This document shows, piece by piece, positions 1 through 8,429 of a stretch of 53,602 nucleotides of DNA. The DNA is from Coprenecus sp964640305 (GTDB lineage Bacteria; Bacteroidota; Bacteroidia; Bacteroidales; UBA932). Location of the stretch: the NCBI GenBank assembly GCA_964640305.1, contig CAZXFF010000009.1, positions 1-53,602 of the forward strand, given 5' to 3'. Made by a program: the position numbers and the translations under genes. Under the pieces are notes generated by a model. It made no database searches. It had not been told where the DNA came from and worked only from the letters and a program-made list of their open reading frames with translations. Position 1 is the stretch's first letter, and the number at the start of each line of letters is the position of its first letter.

Positions 1-220
1 GACGGAACGCAACAAGCGCCAGCAGAAGGCTGAGGACATCGCCCATATTGTGGCCGGCATCCGAGAGCAACCCCAATGAATTGTACATCAACCCGACAAT
101 GACTTCAACGGCAACAAATGCAAGGTTCAGTACGATACACAGGAGAAATACCTTGTTCAAGGAATATCCTGAGCCTGGTGTTACGGCATGATGATAGTGA
201 TGATGATCGTGTTTCTTCAT
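1..220 (-). CDS. Cation diffusion facilitator metal exporter (CzcD/ZitB-like), N-terminal part
   Basis: Only the first 73 codons are present; the gene runs off the left edge. Reading leftwards from the ATG at 220, the protein starts with a His-rich cytosolic tail (MKKHDHHHYHH), followed by a first membrane segment at about residues 23-44 and a second starting near residue 50. The second carries the family signature NSLGLLSDAGHNMGD (residues 47-61), in which H57 and D61 form the HxxxD pair that supplies half of the intramembrane metal site in zinc-type CDF proteins. The family exports Zn2+ and similar ions from the cytosol in exchange for protons. A -7 promoter element at 255-262 suggests it is transcribed separately from the TPR gene behind it. 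Substrate is inferred from the HxxxD class only. Confidence 0.88.
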   Translation of the reverse strand, partial: MKKHDHHHYHHAVTPGSGYSLNKVFLLCIVLNLAFVAVEVIVGLMYNSLGLLSDAGHNMGDVLSLLLALVAFR

Positions 221-254
221 AATCCCGGACTGGATTTAATCCTTTATCGCAATA

Positions 255-262
255 CAAAAGTA
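255..262 (-). promoter_or_regulatory. Candidate -7 element for the CDF gene
   Basis: On the minus strand this reads TACTTTTG, an exact match to the Bacteroidota -7 consensus TAnnTTTG, about 35 bp before the CDF start codon. No good -33 TTTG is found at the usual 19-22 bp spacing. Confidence 0.4.
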
Positions 263-313
263 CCTTCACGCAGATGCAACTGTATTGCAAAGATTACCTG
301 CCAGGCGAGAGAA

Positions 314-1621
314 CTATTCTGCCTTCATGAAAAGCTCGCCTTTTATGTATTTTACGGAACCCTGCACGAAGCGGTACATTTCCGTACCTTCTTTTCCCCT
401 TTTGAGATACATTTCATAGTACCTCAGGGCATTGTCCCAGTCCTCCATCTGCTCGTAGCAGTATCCGATATAAGAAAGGCATGAGATATCAGCCGGATAA
501 AGGCTGTATGCCTCACGGTAGGACGATATGGCTTCTTGAAGATCTCCTGCCTTAAGAAGACTCGTAGCATATCCGTAACGGAAATTGTACATCATGGTAC
601 TGTCAGGCATGGAAAGGTCTATTGCTTTCCTGAAAAGGGCCATGGACAGTGAATCCCGGGACTTGAACCTCATGTTCCTCGTATTGGCATAATGGTACAT
701 TCCCTCCACATTGGTGGAGTCCGCCTCATATGCCTTGCCGAATGCCATCTCCGCAGCCTCATTATCCTTCAGCATCAGCCTGTTAAGGCCGAGGTAGAAG
801 TATGTAGGATAAGATTCATCCCCTAACTCCAACTGCTTTTCGAATACGTCCGCCGACTTGCCGTATTCCCCTTTAAGGTGAAGGGCCAGTCCATAAAGCG
901 GATTCACAATCATGTCGTCGGGATTGCCCTGCAGATAATCTCCGGTAAGGGATATGACTTCATCATACTGTTTACGTCCAAGCAATATCCCTGACAGTTT
1001 TTCCACCACTTTGGGGCTTGAAGGCGACAATTCCAGATATTTCCCGTAATACAGAATAGCCGAATCCTTTTCCCCTGACATGTTGTAACTGTCTGCCATC
1101 AGATTGAGGACCGGAAGGGATGCCGAGCCTGCCAGAAGATTTTTGCACGAAGCGATGCAATCCTGGTACAATCCGTTATAATACATCATATAAGCCAACT
1201 GCATCCTGAAATATGAATTGGAAGGGGAAAGAACTGTAAGCATATAATACATATCCATCGCCTTTGCATAATCCCTGTTCATAAGATGGCAGTCCGCGAC
1301 CTCCGCCATCAGTGCAGGGTCTGGAACATTGCGGTCCATTACCTTCATCAGTTCCGCTATGGCCTCATCGAACCGCATGAGTTTCTTAAGACAGAAAACC
1401 TTCACGGATACCAGTTCTCTCTTTCTGCTTTTGTCCAGGGTATCGGTCAAATCAGAGATAAGGGTATCTGCAATGGCTATTGCCCTCTGGTAATCGTAAG
1501 CAGCAATGGCAGCATTGAGAGTCAGGCGACTGGAGTCCTGAACTTCCGAAGATAGATTACGGGCTGCTGCTATGCCGGCAAACCATGCAAGAAAGACAAT
1601 GAATGCAAGATATCTTTTCAT
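314..1621 (-). CDS. Secreted tetratricopeptide-repeat protein
   Basis: A 435-residue protein with a cleavable signal peptide (residues 1-20, ending AGIAAA) followed by tandem TPR helices over almost the whole mature chain, for example YGKYLELSPSSPKVVEKLSG and YFYLGLNRLMLKDNEAAEMA. TPR arrays are protein-docking scaffolds; the signal peptide places this one in the periplasm. No catalytic domain is visible. It precedes the CDF exporter with a 93-bp gap and is divergent from tRNA-Leu. No exact TAnnTTTG is seen upstream on its strand. Many Bacteroidota carry such periplasmic TPR proteins with envelope or secretion roles, but the specific partner cannot be inferred. Confidence 0.8.
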   Translation of the reverse strand: MKRYLAFIVFLAWFAGIAAARNLSSEVQDSSRLTLNAAIAAYDYQRAIAIADTLISDLTDTLDKSRKRELVSVKVFCLKKLMRFDEAIAELMKVMDRNVPDPALMAEVADCHLMNRDYAKAMDMYYMLTVLSPSNSYFRMQLAYMMYYNGLYQDCIASCKNLLAGSASLPVLNLMADSYNMSGEKDSAILYYGKYLELSPSSPKVVEKLSGILLGRKQYDEVISLTGDYLQGNPDDMIVNPLYGLALHLKGEYGKSADVFEKQLELGDESYPTYFYLGLNRLMLKDNEAAEMAFGKAYEADSTNVEGMYHYANTRNMRFKSRDSLSMALFRKAIDLSMPDSTMMYNFRYGYATSLLKAGDLQEAISSYREAYSLYPADISCLSYIGYCYEQMEDWDNALRYYEMYLKRGKEGTEMYRFVQGSVKYIKGELFMKAE

Positions 1622-1692
1622 GATGCGAGGTTTTTATTTTGATTTTTCATCTGAATGCAATATATACATAAATCCATAATTCCAAGATTTTT

Positions 1693-1724
1693 TTTGGGGC
1701 AGGAAGAAAAAATCCATATATTTG
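1693..1724 (+). promoter_or_regulatory. Promoter of tRNA-Leu (and probably kdsB)
   Basis: TTTG at 1693-1696 and TATATTTG at 1717-1724 are separated by 20 bp, an excellent match to the Bacteroidota primary sigma consensus. The predicted start of transcription is near 1728, about 23 nt before the tRNA. No other promoter lies between here and kdsB. Confidence 0.8.
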
Positions 1725-1750
1725 CGACCCTTTCTTCCTACAGAAGACTT

Positions 1751-1832
1751 GCGGGCGTGTTGTAATTGGTAGCCAAGCCAGACTTAGGATCTGGTGCCGA
1801 AAGGCGTGGGGGTTCGAGTCCCTTCGCCCGCA
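1751..1832 (+). tRNA. tRNA-Leu, anticodon UAG
   Basis: Acceptor GCGGGCG (1751-1757) pairs with CGCCCGC (1825-1831); the discriminator is A1832. The anticodon stem CCAGA/TCTGG encloses the loop CTTAGGA with anticodon TAG at 1785-1787. A variable arm and the T-loop GGTTCGAGTCC are present. CCA is not encoded. The kdsB start codon follows only two bases after the discriminator. Confidence 0.97.
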
Positions 1833-1834
1833 CT

Positions 1835-2572
1835 ATGAAAACGATAGCAATGATTCCGGCCCGTTACGGATCATCCCGGTTCCCCGGCAAAATGCTTGCC
1901 CCTCTCTGCGGCAAGCCTGTTATCTTAAGGACATGTGAAGCAGCTTACGGGATGGACTTCTTCGATGAAGTGTATGTGGTAACCGATGACGACAGGATTT
2001 ACGACACAGTCACGTCAAACGGATTCAAATGCATAAAAAGTATCAGGGAGCACGAAACCGGGAGCGACCGGATAGCCGAAGCAGTTTCCGGTATCGACTG
2101 CGACATAGTCGTGAACATACAGGGAGATGAGCCCTTCACTTCTGCCGAAACCATAAGGAAAGTACTTGCGCCCTTCGAAAACGACATCCGCGGTGAAATA
2201 GATCTATGCACCCTTAAGGAAAGGATGACAGGAAATGAAGAAATACTCAATCCCAACAATGTGAAAGTCATCACTGACAGTTCCGGATATGCAATCTACT
2301 TTTCCAGAAGCCCTATTCCCTATCCGATGAATGAAGGCAGGGCCGAATACTTCCGGCACATAGGGATCTATGCCTTCCGCAAATCCGCAATAAAGGAATT
2401 TGCATCCATGCCGAAAGGGCATCTGGAAGCAGCTGAAAGAATAGAATGCCTGCGTTTTATCGAAAACGGCAAACGAATCATGGTCACGGAAACATCCGGC
2501 ATGAAAGTATCCATAGACACTCCCGAAGACCTGGCGATGGCAGAAGCCATAATGTCTTCCATGAAAAAATAA
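1835..2572 (+). CDS. kdsB: 3-deoxy-manno-octulosonate cytidylyltransferase (CMP-Kdo synthetase)
   Basis: A 245-residue enzyme that activates Kdo with CTP to CMP-Kdo, the cytosolic donor for the inner core of lipopolysaccharide. The N-terminal nucleotide-binding loop MIPARYGSSRFPGKM (residues 6-20) and the NIQGDEPF motif identify the KdsB family, and length is typical. The reading frame is open back into the tRNA, but the start chosen at 1835 (MKTIAMIPARYG) matches family N-termini; an internal ATG at 1850 would remove part of the first strand. There is no room for its own promoter or a 5' leader: the gene starts 2 nt after tRNA-Leu and must be expressed from the tRNA promoter, giving a leaderless mRNA after 3' processing of the tRNA. 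Confidence 0.96.
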   Translation: MKTIAMIPARYGSSRFPGKMLAPLCGKPVILRTCEAAYGMDFFDEVYVVTDDDRIYDTVTSNGFKCIKSIREHETGSDRIAEAVSGIDCDIVVNIQGDEPFTSAETIRKVLAPFENDIRGEIDLCTLKERMTGNEEILNPNNVKVITDSSGYAIYFSRSPIPYPMNEGRAEYFRHIGIYAFRKSAIKEFASMPKGHLEAAERIECLRFIENGKRIMVTETSGMKVSIDTPEDLAMAEAIMSSMKK

Positions 2573-2604
2573 AAACAAAGGGGCGTCCTTCCCGGAACGC
2601 CCCT
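2566..2604 (-). terminator. Intrinsic terminator of the aminotransferase gene
   Basis: AGGGGCG (2579-2585) pairs with CGCCCCT (2598-2604), extended inward by TCC/GGA. On the minus strand the hairpin is followed by a T-rich tract (TTTGTTTTTATTTTT). It lies between two convergent genes and may also slow kdsB transcription. Confidence 0.75.
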
Positions 2605-2644
2605 AGTGTTTACCGTAAATGAATTTTAACTCTTTTTCCGTCTT

Positions 2645-3841
2645 CTACTTCTTCAATTCCATCAGTTTCTTTACGGCATTACCCAACCTTTTTACACCTT
2701 CTTCCATATTCTCATCACTCACGTAAGAGAAATTGAGACGCAGGGTGTTCTGCCCTTTACCGTCACAATAGAACACTTCTCCTATCACGAAAGCGACATT
2801 TTCCTTGATTGCAATTTCGAACAGTTCCTTTGCATCCAGATTTTCCGGAAGAGTCACGAAGAGGAACAGTCCACCTTCCGGACGTGTCCAGGTAACCCCC
2901 TCAGGCATGTATTTGAGAAGACACTCATGCATCATGTCCCTCTTGTGCCTGTACAGGTCAATCGTCTTCTTGAGATTGACTTCATAATAGCCTTTCTCCA
3001 TATATCTTGCTGCAATTTCCTGATTGAAGATAGGAGTACAGAGGTCTGAAGACTGTTTGGCGACTATAAGCCTGTCGATAACTTCCTTGGAACCGAGTAC
3101 CCATCCCAGACGGAAACCGGGAACGAATGTCTTGGAGAATGTTCCCAGAAGAACCACTCTGTCAGGAGCAAGGGAATACATGGTAGGATATGATTCGCCC
3201 TCAAACCTGATTTCCTTGTAAGGGCTGTCCTCGATAATGATAAGGTCATACTTGCGGGCTACCTCTATTATCTCCATACGTCTGGCAAGGTCCATTGTAA
3301 CCCCTGAAGGGTTCTGGAAATCAGGAATAGCATAGATGAATTTGGGTTTCTTTCCTACTGCACAGAGCGCTGAAACCACAACATCTGCCTCCTCATCGTT
3401 CCTGATCCCTACCGGATGTCCCTGATATGACCAGAATGCCTGCAGAGCTCCGAGGTACGAAGGCAATCCGCAAAGTACGGTATCACCGGGGTTGATGAAA
3501 ATACGGGAGAGGAGATCCAGAGCCTGCTGTGACGCAGTCGTTATAAGGATATTCTCTATGCCGACATTTACCCCTTCCGCCTGGTATTTCTTTGCAATCT
3601 GCTTGCGCAGGCTAACGCTTCCCTCTGTAGAGCCGTACTGAAGCACCTTTTCAGGCATCTCGTCCATCAGTTCGTTCATAATCTGCTTCAGGTCATCGAC
3701 AGGGAAGGTCACGGCATTGGGGAAACCGCCTCCGAAAGAAATGATTTCAGGTTTGTTTGCTACGTTGAGAAGGTCGCGGATAGCAGATCTCCTCATACTT
3801 TTAGCATTGTCGGATAATAAATTCGTTAAATCTAGTGCCAT
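2645..3841 (-). CDS. PLP-dependent aminotransferase, fold type I (2-aminoadipate / LysN-like)
   Basis: A 398-residue class I/II aminotransferase of the MocR-C-terminal/LysN/Aro8 branch. Visible PLP residues are N177 in the QNPSG motif, D205 and Y208 in IIIEDSPYKE, and the Schiff-base lysine K237 in GTFSKTFVPGFRLGW. There is no N-terminal GntR helix-turn-helix, so it is a stand-alone enzyme and not a MocR regulator. It probably moves amino groups between an aromatic, branched-chain or 2-aminoadipate-type amino acid and 2-oxoglutarate; the exact substrate cannot be read from sequence. It is a single-gene unit with its own promoter (3880-3910) and terminator (2566-2604). Confidence 0.9.
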   Translation of the reverse strand: MALDLTNLLSDNAKSMRRSAIRDLLNVANKPEIISFGGGFPNAVTFPVDDLKQIMNELMDEMPEKVLQYGSTEGSVSLRKQIAKKYQAEGVNVGIENILITTASQQALDLLSRIFINPGDTVLCGLPSYLGALQAFWSYQGHPVGIRNDEEADVVVSALCAVGKKPKFIYAIPDFQNPSGVTMDLARRMEIIEVARKYDLIIIEDSPYKEIRFEGESYPTMYSLAPDRVVLLGTFSKTFVPGFRLGWVLGSKEVIDRLIVAKQSSDLCTPIFNQEIAARYMEKGYYEVNLKKTIDLYRHKRDMMHECLLKYMPEGVTWTRPEGGLFLFVTLPENLDAKELFEIAIKENVAFVIGEVFYCDGKGQNTLRLNFSYVSDENMEEGVKRLGNAVKKLMELKK

Positions 3842-3879
3842 AATATTTGAATTCTGTTTTATAGTGTCCTAAATATTTA

Positions 3880-3910
3880 CAAATTTAATCCAATTGTCAT
3901 TAAAATCAAA
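3880..3910 (-). promoter_or_regulatory. Promoter of the aminotransferase gene
   Basis: On the minus strand TTTG (3910-3907) and TAAATTTG (3887-3880) are separated by 19 bp, matching the consensus. The 5' leader would be about 35 nt. Confidence 0.75.
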
Positions 3911-4009
3911 TAAAAAATAAGAAATTTCAACATTATTGGCCAGCAACTCGCCTCAAACCGCATTTTTTGCGATTTTTGATTATCTTTACGGGTTAAAACA
4001 ACATACTGT

Positions 4010-4450
4010 ATGCCAACATTGAGAATTACCAAGGAATTCAGGTTTGAAGGAGCCCACGCCTTGACAGGATATGACGGAAAGTGCAGACATATCCACGGAC
4101 ACTCATATCTGCTGTACGTTACCGTAAAAGGCAGTCCGCTCAACTCTGACGGGTCTCCGAAAAACGGAATGCTTATAGACTTTTCTGATCTGAAAAGAAT
4201 AGTGACAGAGAAGATTATAGATGTATATGACCATGCTCTGATACTGAGGGACTCATCCCCGCTGGCAGAAGAAATAGCATCCGCATACAGAAGAGTACTG
4301 ACCGTACCGTTCCAGCCTACCTGCGAAAATCTCATAACCCATTTTGCAAAACTGGTAAAGGAATCCCTGCCCGAAGGCGTCAGCCTTTATTCGATGAAAC
4401 TGCATGAAACAGCCACTTCCTACGTGGAATGGTTCGACTCCGACAATTGA
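4010..4450 (+). CDS. queD: 6-pyruvoyl-tetrahydropterin synthase / 6-carboxytetrahydropterin synthase (QueD family)
   Basis: A 146-residue tunnelling-fold enzyme. The zinc ligands are visible as H16 (FEGAHAL) and H29/H31 (IHGHSY); the catalytic cysteine is C25 in GKCRHIHGHSY, and the YDHA and LHETATSY motifs near the end supply the remaining active-site His and Glu. QueD converts dihydroneopterin triphosphate to 6-carboxytetrahydropterin at the start of queuosine/7-deazaguanine synthesis. No other queuosine genes are adjacent; polA follows 7 bp later on the same strand, so the two are probably co-transcribed. PTPS versus QueD specificity is not certain. Confidence 0.9.
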   Translation: MPTLRITKEFRFEGAHALTGYDGKCRHIHGHSYLLYVTVKGSPLNSDGSPKNGMLIDFSDLKRIVTEKIIDVYDHALILRDSSPLAEEIASAYRRVLTVPFQPTCENLITHFAKLVKESLPEGVSLYSMKLHETATSYVEWFDSDN

Positions 4451-4457
4451 CAGGAAT

Positions 4458-7136
4458 ATGGAAAAACTTCTCCTTATAGACGGCCATGCCCTGATGTTCA
4501 GGATGTACTATGCCTTTATCCGCCGCCCTATGATAAATTCAAAGGGTGAGGACACATCCGTAATTTTCGGTTTCACAAAATACCTGCTTGACCTGATTGC
4601 AAGAGAACATCCGACACATATTGCAGTAGCATTCGACCCTCCATGCAAGACCTTCAGACATGAAGCGTTTCCGGAATACAAAGCAAACAGGGGTGCCACT
4701 CCAGAAGTCATAAAAGAAGCCCTCGAGCCTCTCACTGCAATAGTACGGTCGATGGGAATACCGGTCATGATGATTCCAGGATACGAAGCCGATGACGTTA
4801 TCGGCTCCATGGCAAAAAAATGGAGCGATAAAGGATTCATGGTGTACATGGTATCCCCTGACAAGGATCTCGGACAGCTTGTATCCGACCGTATCCTGCA
4901 GCTGAAGCCGGGAAAGGGAGGCGGAGATGACGAAATCGTGGATAAAGAAAAGATCCTGGAGAAATTCGGGATACCGGATCCGTCCGGAATAATCGACATA
5001 CTGGCCATCTGGGGAGATGCATCCGACAATGTACCCGGAGTCAAGGGTATCGGAGAGGTAGGAGCCAGAAAACTTGTTGCTGCATACGGAAGCATAGACG
5101 GTATTCTGGAACACATCGACGAGATTCCCGCAAAACAGGCTGCAGCCATAAGGGAATCTGCTGAAACCCTGAAAATGAGCAGGTTTCTAGTTACTATAAA
5201 GACAGACGCAGACCCTGGATGCACTGAAGACGAACTGAGGCTTGACCTTGGTGACACTTCGGAGACAAGGAACCTTCTTTCCCGATACGAGTGCTTCTCA
5301 CTGCTTAAACTGCTCCCCTCCCCTCCCGTTGAAGACATGGCGCCTGAACGGGGAACAGGCAGCGTATTCCCTAAGTTCCGTTTTACAGACATCAGGGAAT
5401 TTGAAAAACTTGCAGCCGCAACAGAAGATACGGGCATAATCTTTCAGGACATGCTGTACCTGTCGACTGAAGGGCACGATGGGGAAACGGTTATATTCAA
5501 AACGCATAACCCGGAAGAAGCCGTACAGATTCTGTCCTCCGGGAAGATTTCCAAAACCGGATACAATCTCAAGCTGACCATAAACAGGCTAAGGTCTTAC
5601 GGCATAACCTTAGAAGGATACCTCCAGGATCTGGAACTGATGCACTACCTCATCAATCCGGAGACTACCCACAAAATGGAAATCCTTGCATCTTCATATC
5701 TCGGTATAGATACTGAGGCCTTTTACCGTTCCGTCTCCACAGCGGGCACACAGGACGGGAACCGGGAGCTGCCAGAACCGGACCTGTTCTCTGCACCGGA
5801 GCAGGATCAGGACCCAGAAGACACAGAAAAGCATGCAGCCGAAGCCACCTTGCTTCTGCCGTTGTGCAAGGCCATCCGGAAAGAATTCGAAAAAGACCCG
5901 GAACTCCTTAAACTATATGAGGGGATCGAGATGCCTCTGATAAGGGTACTGTCCGAAATGGAACTCAACGGTTTCAGAATAGATACGGATATGCTGGCAA
6001 AGTACGGCAACAGCCTTAAGGCAGAACTGGATATACTGGAAGACAGGATACGTAAAGAGACAGGAGAACCCGACCTCAACATTTCATCACCTATCCAGTT
6101 GGGGAATGTCCTGTTCGGCAAAATGCAGCTTGATCCGAAAGCCAGGAAAAACAAGAGAGGCAACTACAGCACTGATGAAGAGACCCTGAGTGACCTTAAG
6201 GACAGACATCCGGTCATAGGAGACATTCTGGCATTCAGGGAGATCAAAAAACTGCTCTCTACATATATAGAGCCGTTCCCGGCTATGATAGACCCCTCCG
6301 ACGGAAAAGTGCACACCACATTCAACCAGGCTCTCACAGCCACAGGACGTTTGAGTTCCGTACGTCCTAACCTGCAGAACATACCCATCAGGACAGAACT
6401 CGGAAGGGAAATCAGAAAGGCATTCATTCCCTCATCTCCCGACCGCGTAATCATTTCGGCAGACTACTCTCAGATTGAGTTGAGAGTAATGGCATCAGTA
6501 TGTGGAGACTCCCATATGATAGAGGCGTTCCGCCACGGAAAAGACATCCATACTGCCACGGCCGCAAGAATTTTCAAGGTAGACGAGTCTGAAGTCACAA
6601 GCGAGCAGCGCAGAATGGCCAAGACTGCCAATTTCGGAATAATATACGGAATCTCGGCATTCGGTCTGTCACAGCGTCTGGAAATTTCCAGGAAAGAAGC
6701 CAAAGAACTGATAGACGGATACTTTCTGAACTATCCTTCGATAGTCGGATATCTGGAAGAAACCAAACGTCTGGCAAGGGAAAAAGGATATGTAGAGACT
6801 CTGATGGGCCGAAAAAGGTATATCAAGGATATCAATTCCAGGAATGCAGTAGTGCGGGGGTTTGCCGAAAGGAATGCAATCAATGCTCCTATCCAGGGGA
6901 CAGCAGCCGATATCATCAAGAAAGCCATGATAAACGTAAACAGATCCCTAAAAGAAGCCGGGATGGAGACCGCCATGATCCTGCAAGTCCACGACGAGCT
7001 TGTATTTGACGCTCCTGCACATGAAAAAGAAGCCGTAATGGATATTGTGAAGCGGGAAATGGAAACGGTATTTGAGCTAAAGGTTCCTCTCGTAGTGGAA
7101 TGCAATTACGGACATGACTGGCTTGAAGCACACTAA
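4458..7136 (+). CDS. polA: DNA polymerase I
   Basis: An 892-residue family A polymerase for Okazaki-fragment maturation and repair synthesis. The N-terminal 5'-3' flap nuclease (about 1-290) is complete, with the YEADDVIG and SPDKDLGQL motifs. The polymerase part has motif A DYSQIELRV (from D669), motif B RRMAKTANFGIIYG and motif C LQVHDELVF. The middle 3'-5' exonuclease domain has lost its catalytic acids: no DxE near residues 325-335, T374 where the NLKxD motif needs Asp, and AAEATLLL near 460 without the third Asp. It should lack proofreading, as in Taq PolA. The start MEKLLLIDGHALMFR at 4458 follows queD by 7 bp; the frame is open further upstream but only inside queD. Confidence 0.96.
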   Translation: MEKLLLIDGHALMFRMYYAFIRRPMINSKGEDTSVIFGFTKYLLDLIAREHPTHIAVAFDPPCKTFRHEAFPEYKANRGATPEVIKEALEPLTAIVRSMGIPVMMIPGYEADDVIGSMAKKWSDKGFMVYMVSPDKDLGQLVSDRILQLKPGKGGGDDEIVDKEKILEKFGIPDPSGIIDILAIWGDASDNVPGVKGIGEVGARKLVAAYGSIDGILEHIDEIPAKQAAAIRESAETLKMSRFLVTIKTDADPGCTEDELRLDLGDTSETRNLLSRYECFSLLKLLPSPPVEDMAPERGTGSVFPKFRFTDIREFEKLAAATEDTGIIFQDMLYLSTEGHDGETVIFKTHNPEEAVQILSSGKISKTGYNLKLTINRLRSYGITLEGYLQDLELMHYLINPETTHKMEILASSYLGIDTEAFYRSVSTAGTQDGNRELPEPDLFSAPEQDQDPEDTEKHAAEATLLLPLCKAIRKEFEKDPELLKLYEGIEMPLIRVLSEMELNGFRIDTDMLAKYGNSLKAELDILEDRIRKETGEPDLNISSPIQLGNVLFGKMQLDPKARKNKRGNYSTDEETLSDLKDRHPVIGDILAFREIKKLLSTYIEPFPAMIDPSDGKVHTTFNQALTATGRLSSVRPNLQNIPIRTELGREIRKAFIPSSPDRVIISADYSQIELRVMASVCGDSHMIEAFRHGKDIHTATAARIFKVDESEVTSEQRRMAKTANFGIIYGISAFGLSQRLEISRKEAKELIDGYFLNYPSIVGYLEETKRLAREKGYVETLMGRKRYIKDINSRNAVVRGFAERNAINAPIQGTAADIIKKAMINVNRSLKEAGMETAMILQVHDELVFDAPAHEKEAVMDIVKREMETVFELKVPLVVECNYGHDWLEAH

Positions 7137-7155
7137 AGACCTATTGATCAAGACT

Positions 7156-7752
7156 ATGAATGAAAACGGTAAAATCGGGATATCCGGACAGGAGTGTAAT
7201 GACAGGGAGCTTGCTGTACGTTCGCAGGATGGGGACAGGGATGCTTTCTCCATTCTGGTTTCCAGATACCACAGACCGATGCGGAATATAGTAATGGCAA
7301 TATGCCCTAACCGTACTGACATCGAAGACATATGCCAGGAGAGCTTCAGGAAAGCATTCCTGGCAATACAATCCTATAATCCTGAGTTCCCGTTCCGGAA
7401 CTGGCTGTTTTCCATTTCCCAGAACACCGCAAAAGACCACCTGCGGAAAAAGAGCAACTACTCAACAGTAAAGATTCCAGAAGGGGACGAACAGATTACG
7501 GAAACTGACCAGACCGAGGATTCTCCTGAAGACAACCTGATAGATGAACAGTCATACAGGCTCTTCCTCCAGGCCATAGAAATCCTTTCACCTAAATACA
7601 GAAGGGTCGCAGAACTACGTTTCATCCATGACCTTTCCTATGAAGATATCGCCAAAGAGACCGGACTTCCACTTAACACCGTCCGCACTCATATCAGACG
7701 TGCCAGAATTAAGATAAAGGAGATAATGACAGAAGATACAAACAATGAATGA
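7156..7752 (+). CDS. ECF-type RNA polymerase sigma factor
   Basis: A 198-residue sigma-70 family protein. Region 2 spans roughly residues 25-95 and includes the -10 recognition part FPFRNWLFSISQNTAKDHLRK. A linker of acidic and polar residues follows, then region 4 with the helix-turn-helix LSYEDIAKETGLPLNTVRTH near the C-terminus. Regions 1.1 and 3 are absent, as in extracytoplasmic-function sigma factors. No anti-sigma factor is encoded next to it; it sits between polA (19-bp gap) and rsmG (8-bp overlap) in a housekeeping run. The start MNENGKIG at 7156 was preferred over an upstream in-frame start that lies inside polA. Its regulon is unknown. Confidence 0.88.
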   Translation: MNENGKIGISGQECNDRELAVRSQDGDRDAFSILVSRYHRPMRNIVMAICPNRTDIEDICQESFRKAFLAIQSYNPEFPFRNWLFSISQNTAKDHLRKKSNYSTVKIPEGDEQITETDQTEDSPEDNLIDEQSYRLFLQAIEILSPKYRRVAELRFIHDLSYEDIAKETGLPLNTVRTHIRRARIKIKEIMTEDTNNE

Positions 7753-8413
7753 CGAGTTGATTTTCAAATATTTCCCAGAATTCACAGAGGAACAGAAGCG
7801 AAAATTCCTCCAGTTGTTTCCTTTATACAGCGACTGGAACTCCAAAATCAATGTAATATCCCGCAAGGACATGGACAACTTCACCGTCCACCACGTCCTC
7901 CACTCTCTGGCCATTTACCGTTTTTTCAGGGACCATGGAATAAATCCGGGAAGCATCCTGGACGCAGGCACAGGAGGAGGATTCCCAGGAATCCCTCTTG
8001 CCATTGCCATGCCGGGTACGGAATTCACGCTATGCGATTCCATTGCCAAGAAAATCAAAGTGGTAACAGAGGTATCTTCCGCTCTGGGACTCAAGAATGT
8101 CAACGGGATATGGAGCAGGACAGAATCACTCAAAGAAGATCTGTGCGAATTTGTGGTATCAAGAGGCGTTACCACACTGCCTAACTTCATGAAACTTGCA
8201 GGCCACCTTGCTGGAAAAGGCATTGTATACCTGAAAGGAGGAGATGTCAGGGAAGAGGTGGACGAATGTATCCGGAAATACAGACTTGCACCTGAAAATA
8301 TCATAATATCGGACATATCTTCATTTTTTGAAGAAGATTTCTTCGAAACTAAAAAGATTATTTGCATTTTCAAACAAAAGCACTACCTTTGCACTCCATT
8401 TGTCGACAAATAA
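7745..8413 (+). CDS. rsmG: 16S rRNA (guanine527-N7)-methyltransferase
   Basis: A 222-residue SAM-dependent methyltransferase (GidB/RsmG). The SAM-binding motif LDAGTGGGFPGIPLAI and the downstream CDSIAKKIKVV and VVSRGVTTL segments are family hallmarks. It methylates N7 of G527 in 16S rRNA in the decoding centre; loss in other bacteria gives low-level streptomycin resistance. The start overlaps the sigma factor gene by 8 bp, implying coupled expression. The last codons contain a strong promoter (8361-8391) for rpmH, so the C-terminal sequence KQKHYLCTPFVDK is constrained by both functions. Confidence 0.95.
   Translation: MNDELIFKYFPEFTEEQKRKFLQLFPLYSDWNSKINVISRKDMDNFTVHHVLHSLAIYRFFRDHGINPGSILDAGTGGGFPGIPLAIAMPGTEFTLCDSIAKKIKVVTEVSSALGLKNVNGIWSRTESLKEDLCEFVVSRGVTTLPNFMKLAGHLAGKGIVYLKGGDVREEVDECIRKYRLAPENIIISDISSFFEEDFFETKKIICIFKQKHYLCTPFVDK
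8361..8391 (+). promoter_or_regulatory. Promoter of rpmH inside the 3' end of rsmG
   Basis: TTTG at 8361-8364 and TACCTTTG at 8384-8391 are separated by 19 bp. The predicted start is about 8395, giving a 35-nt leader for rpmH. Confidence 0.8.
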
Positions 8414-8429
8414 TTAAAAAAACGTAAAT

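Noticed and set aside
1766..1834. Upstream extension of the kdsB frame.
   Set aside because: It would start inside tRNA-Leu; the family start is at 1835.
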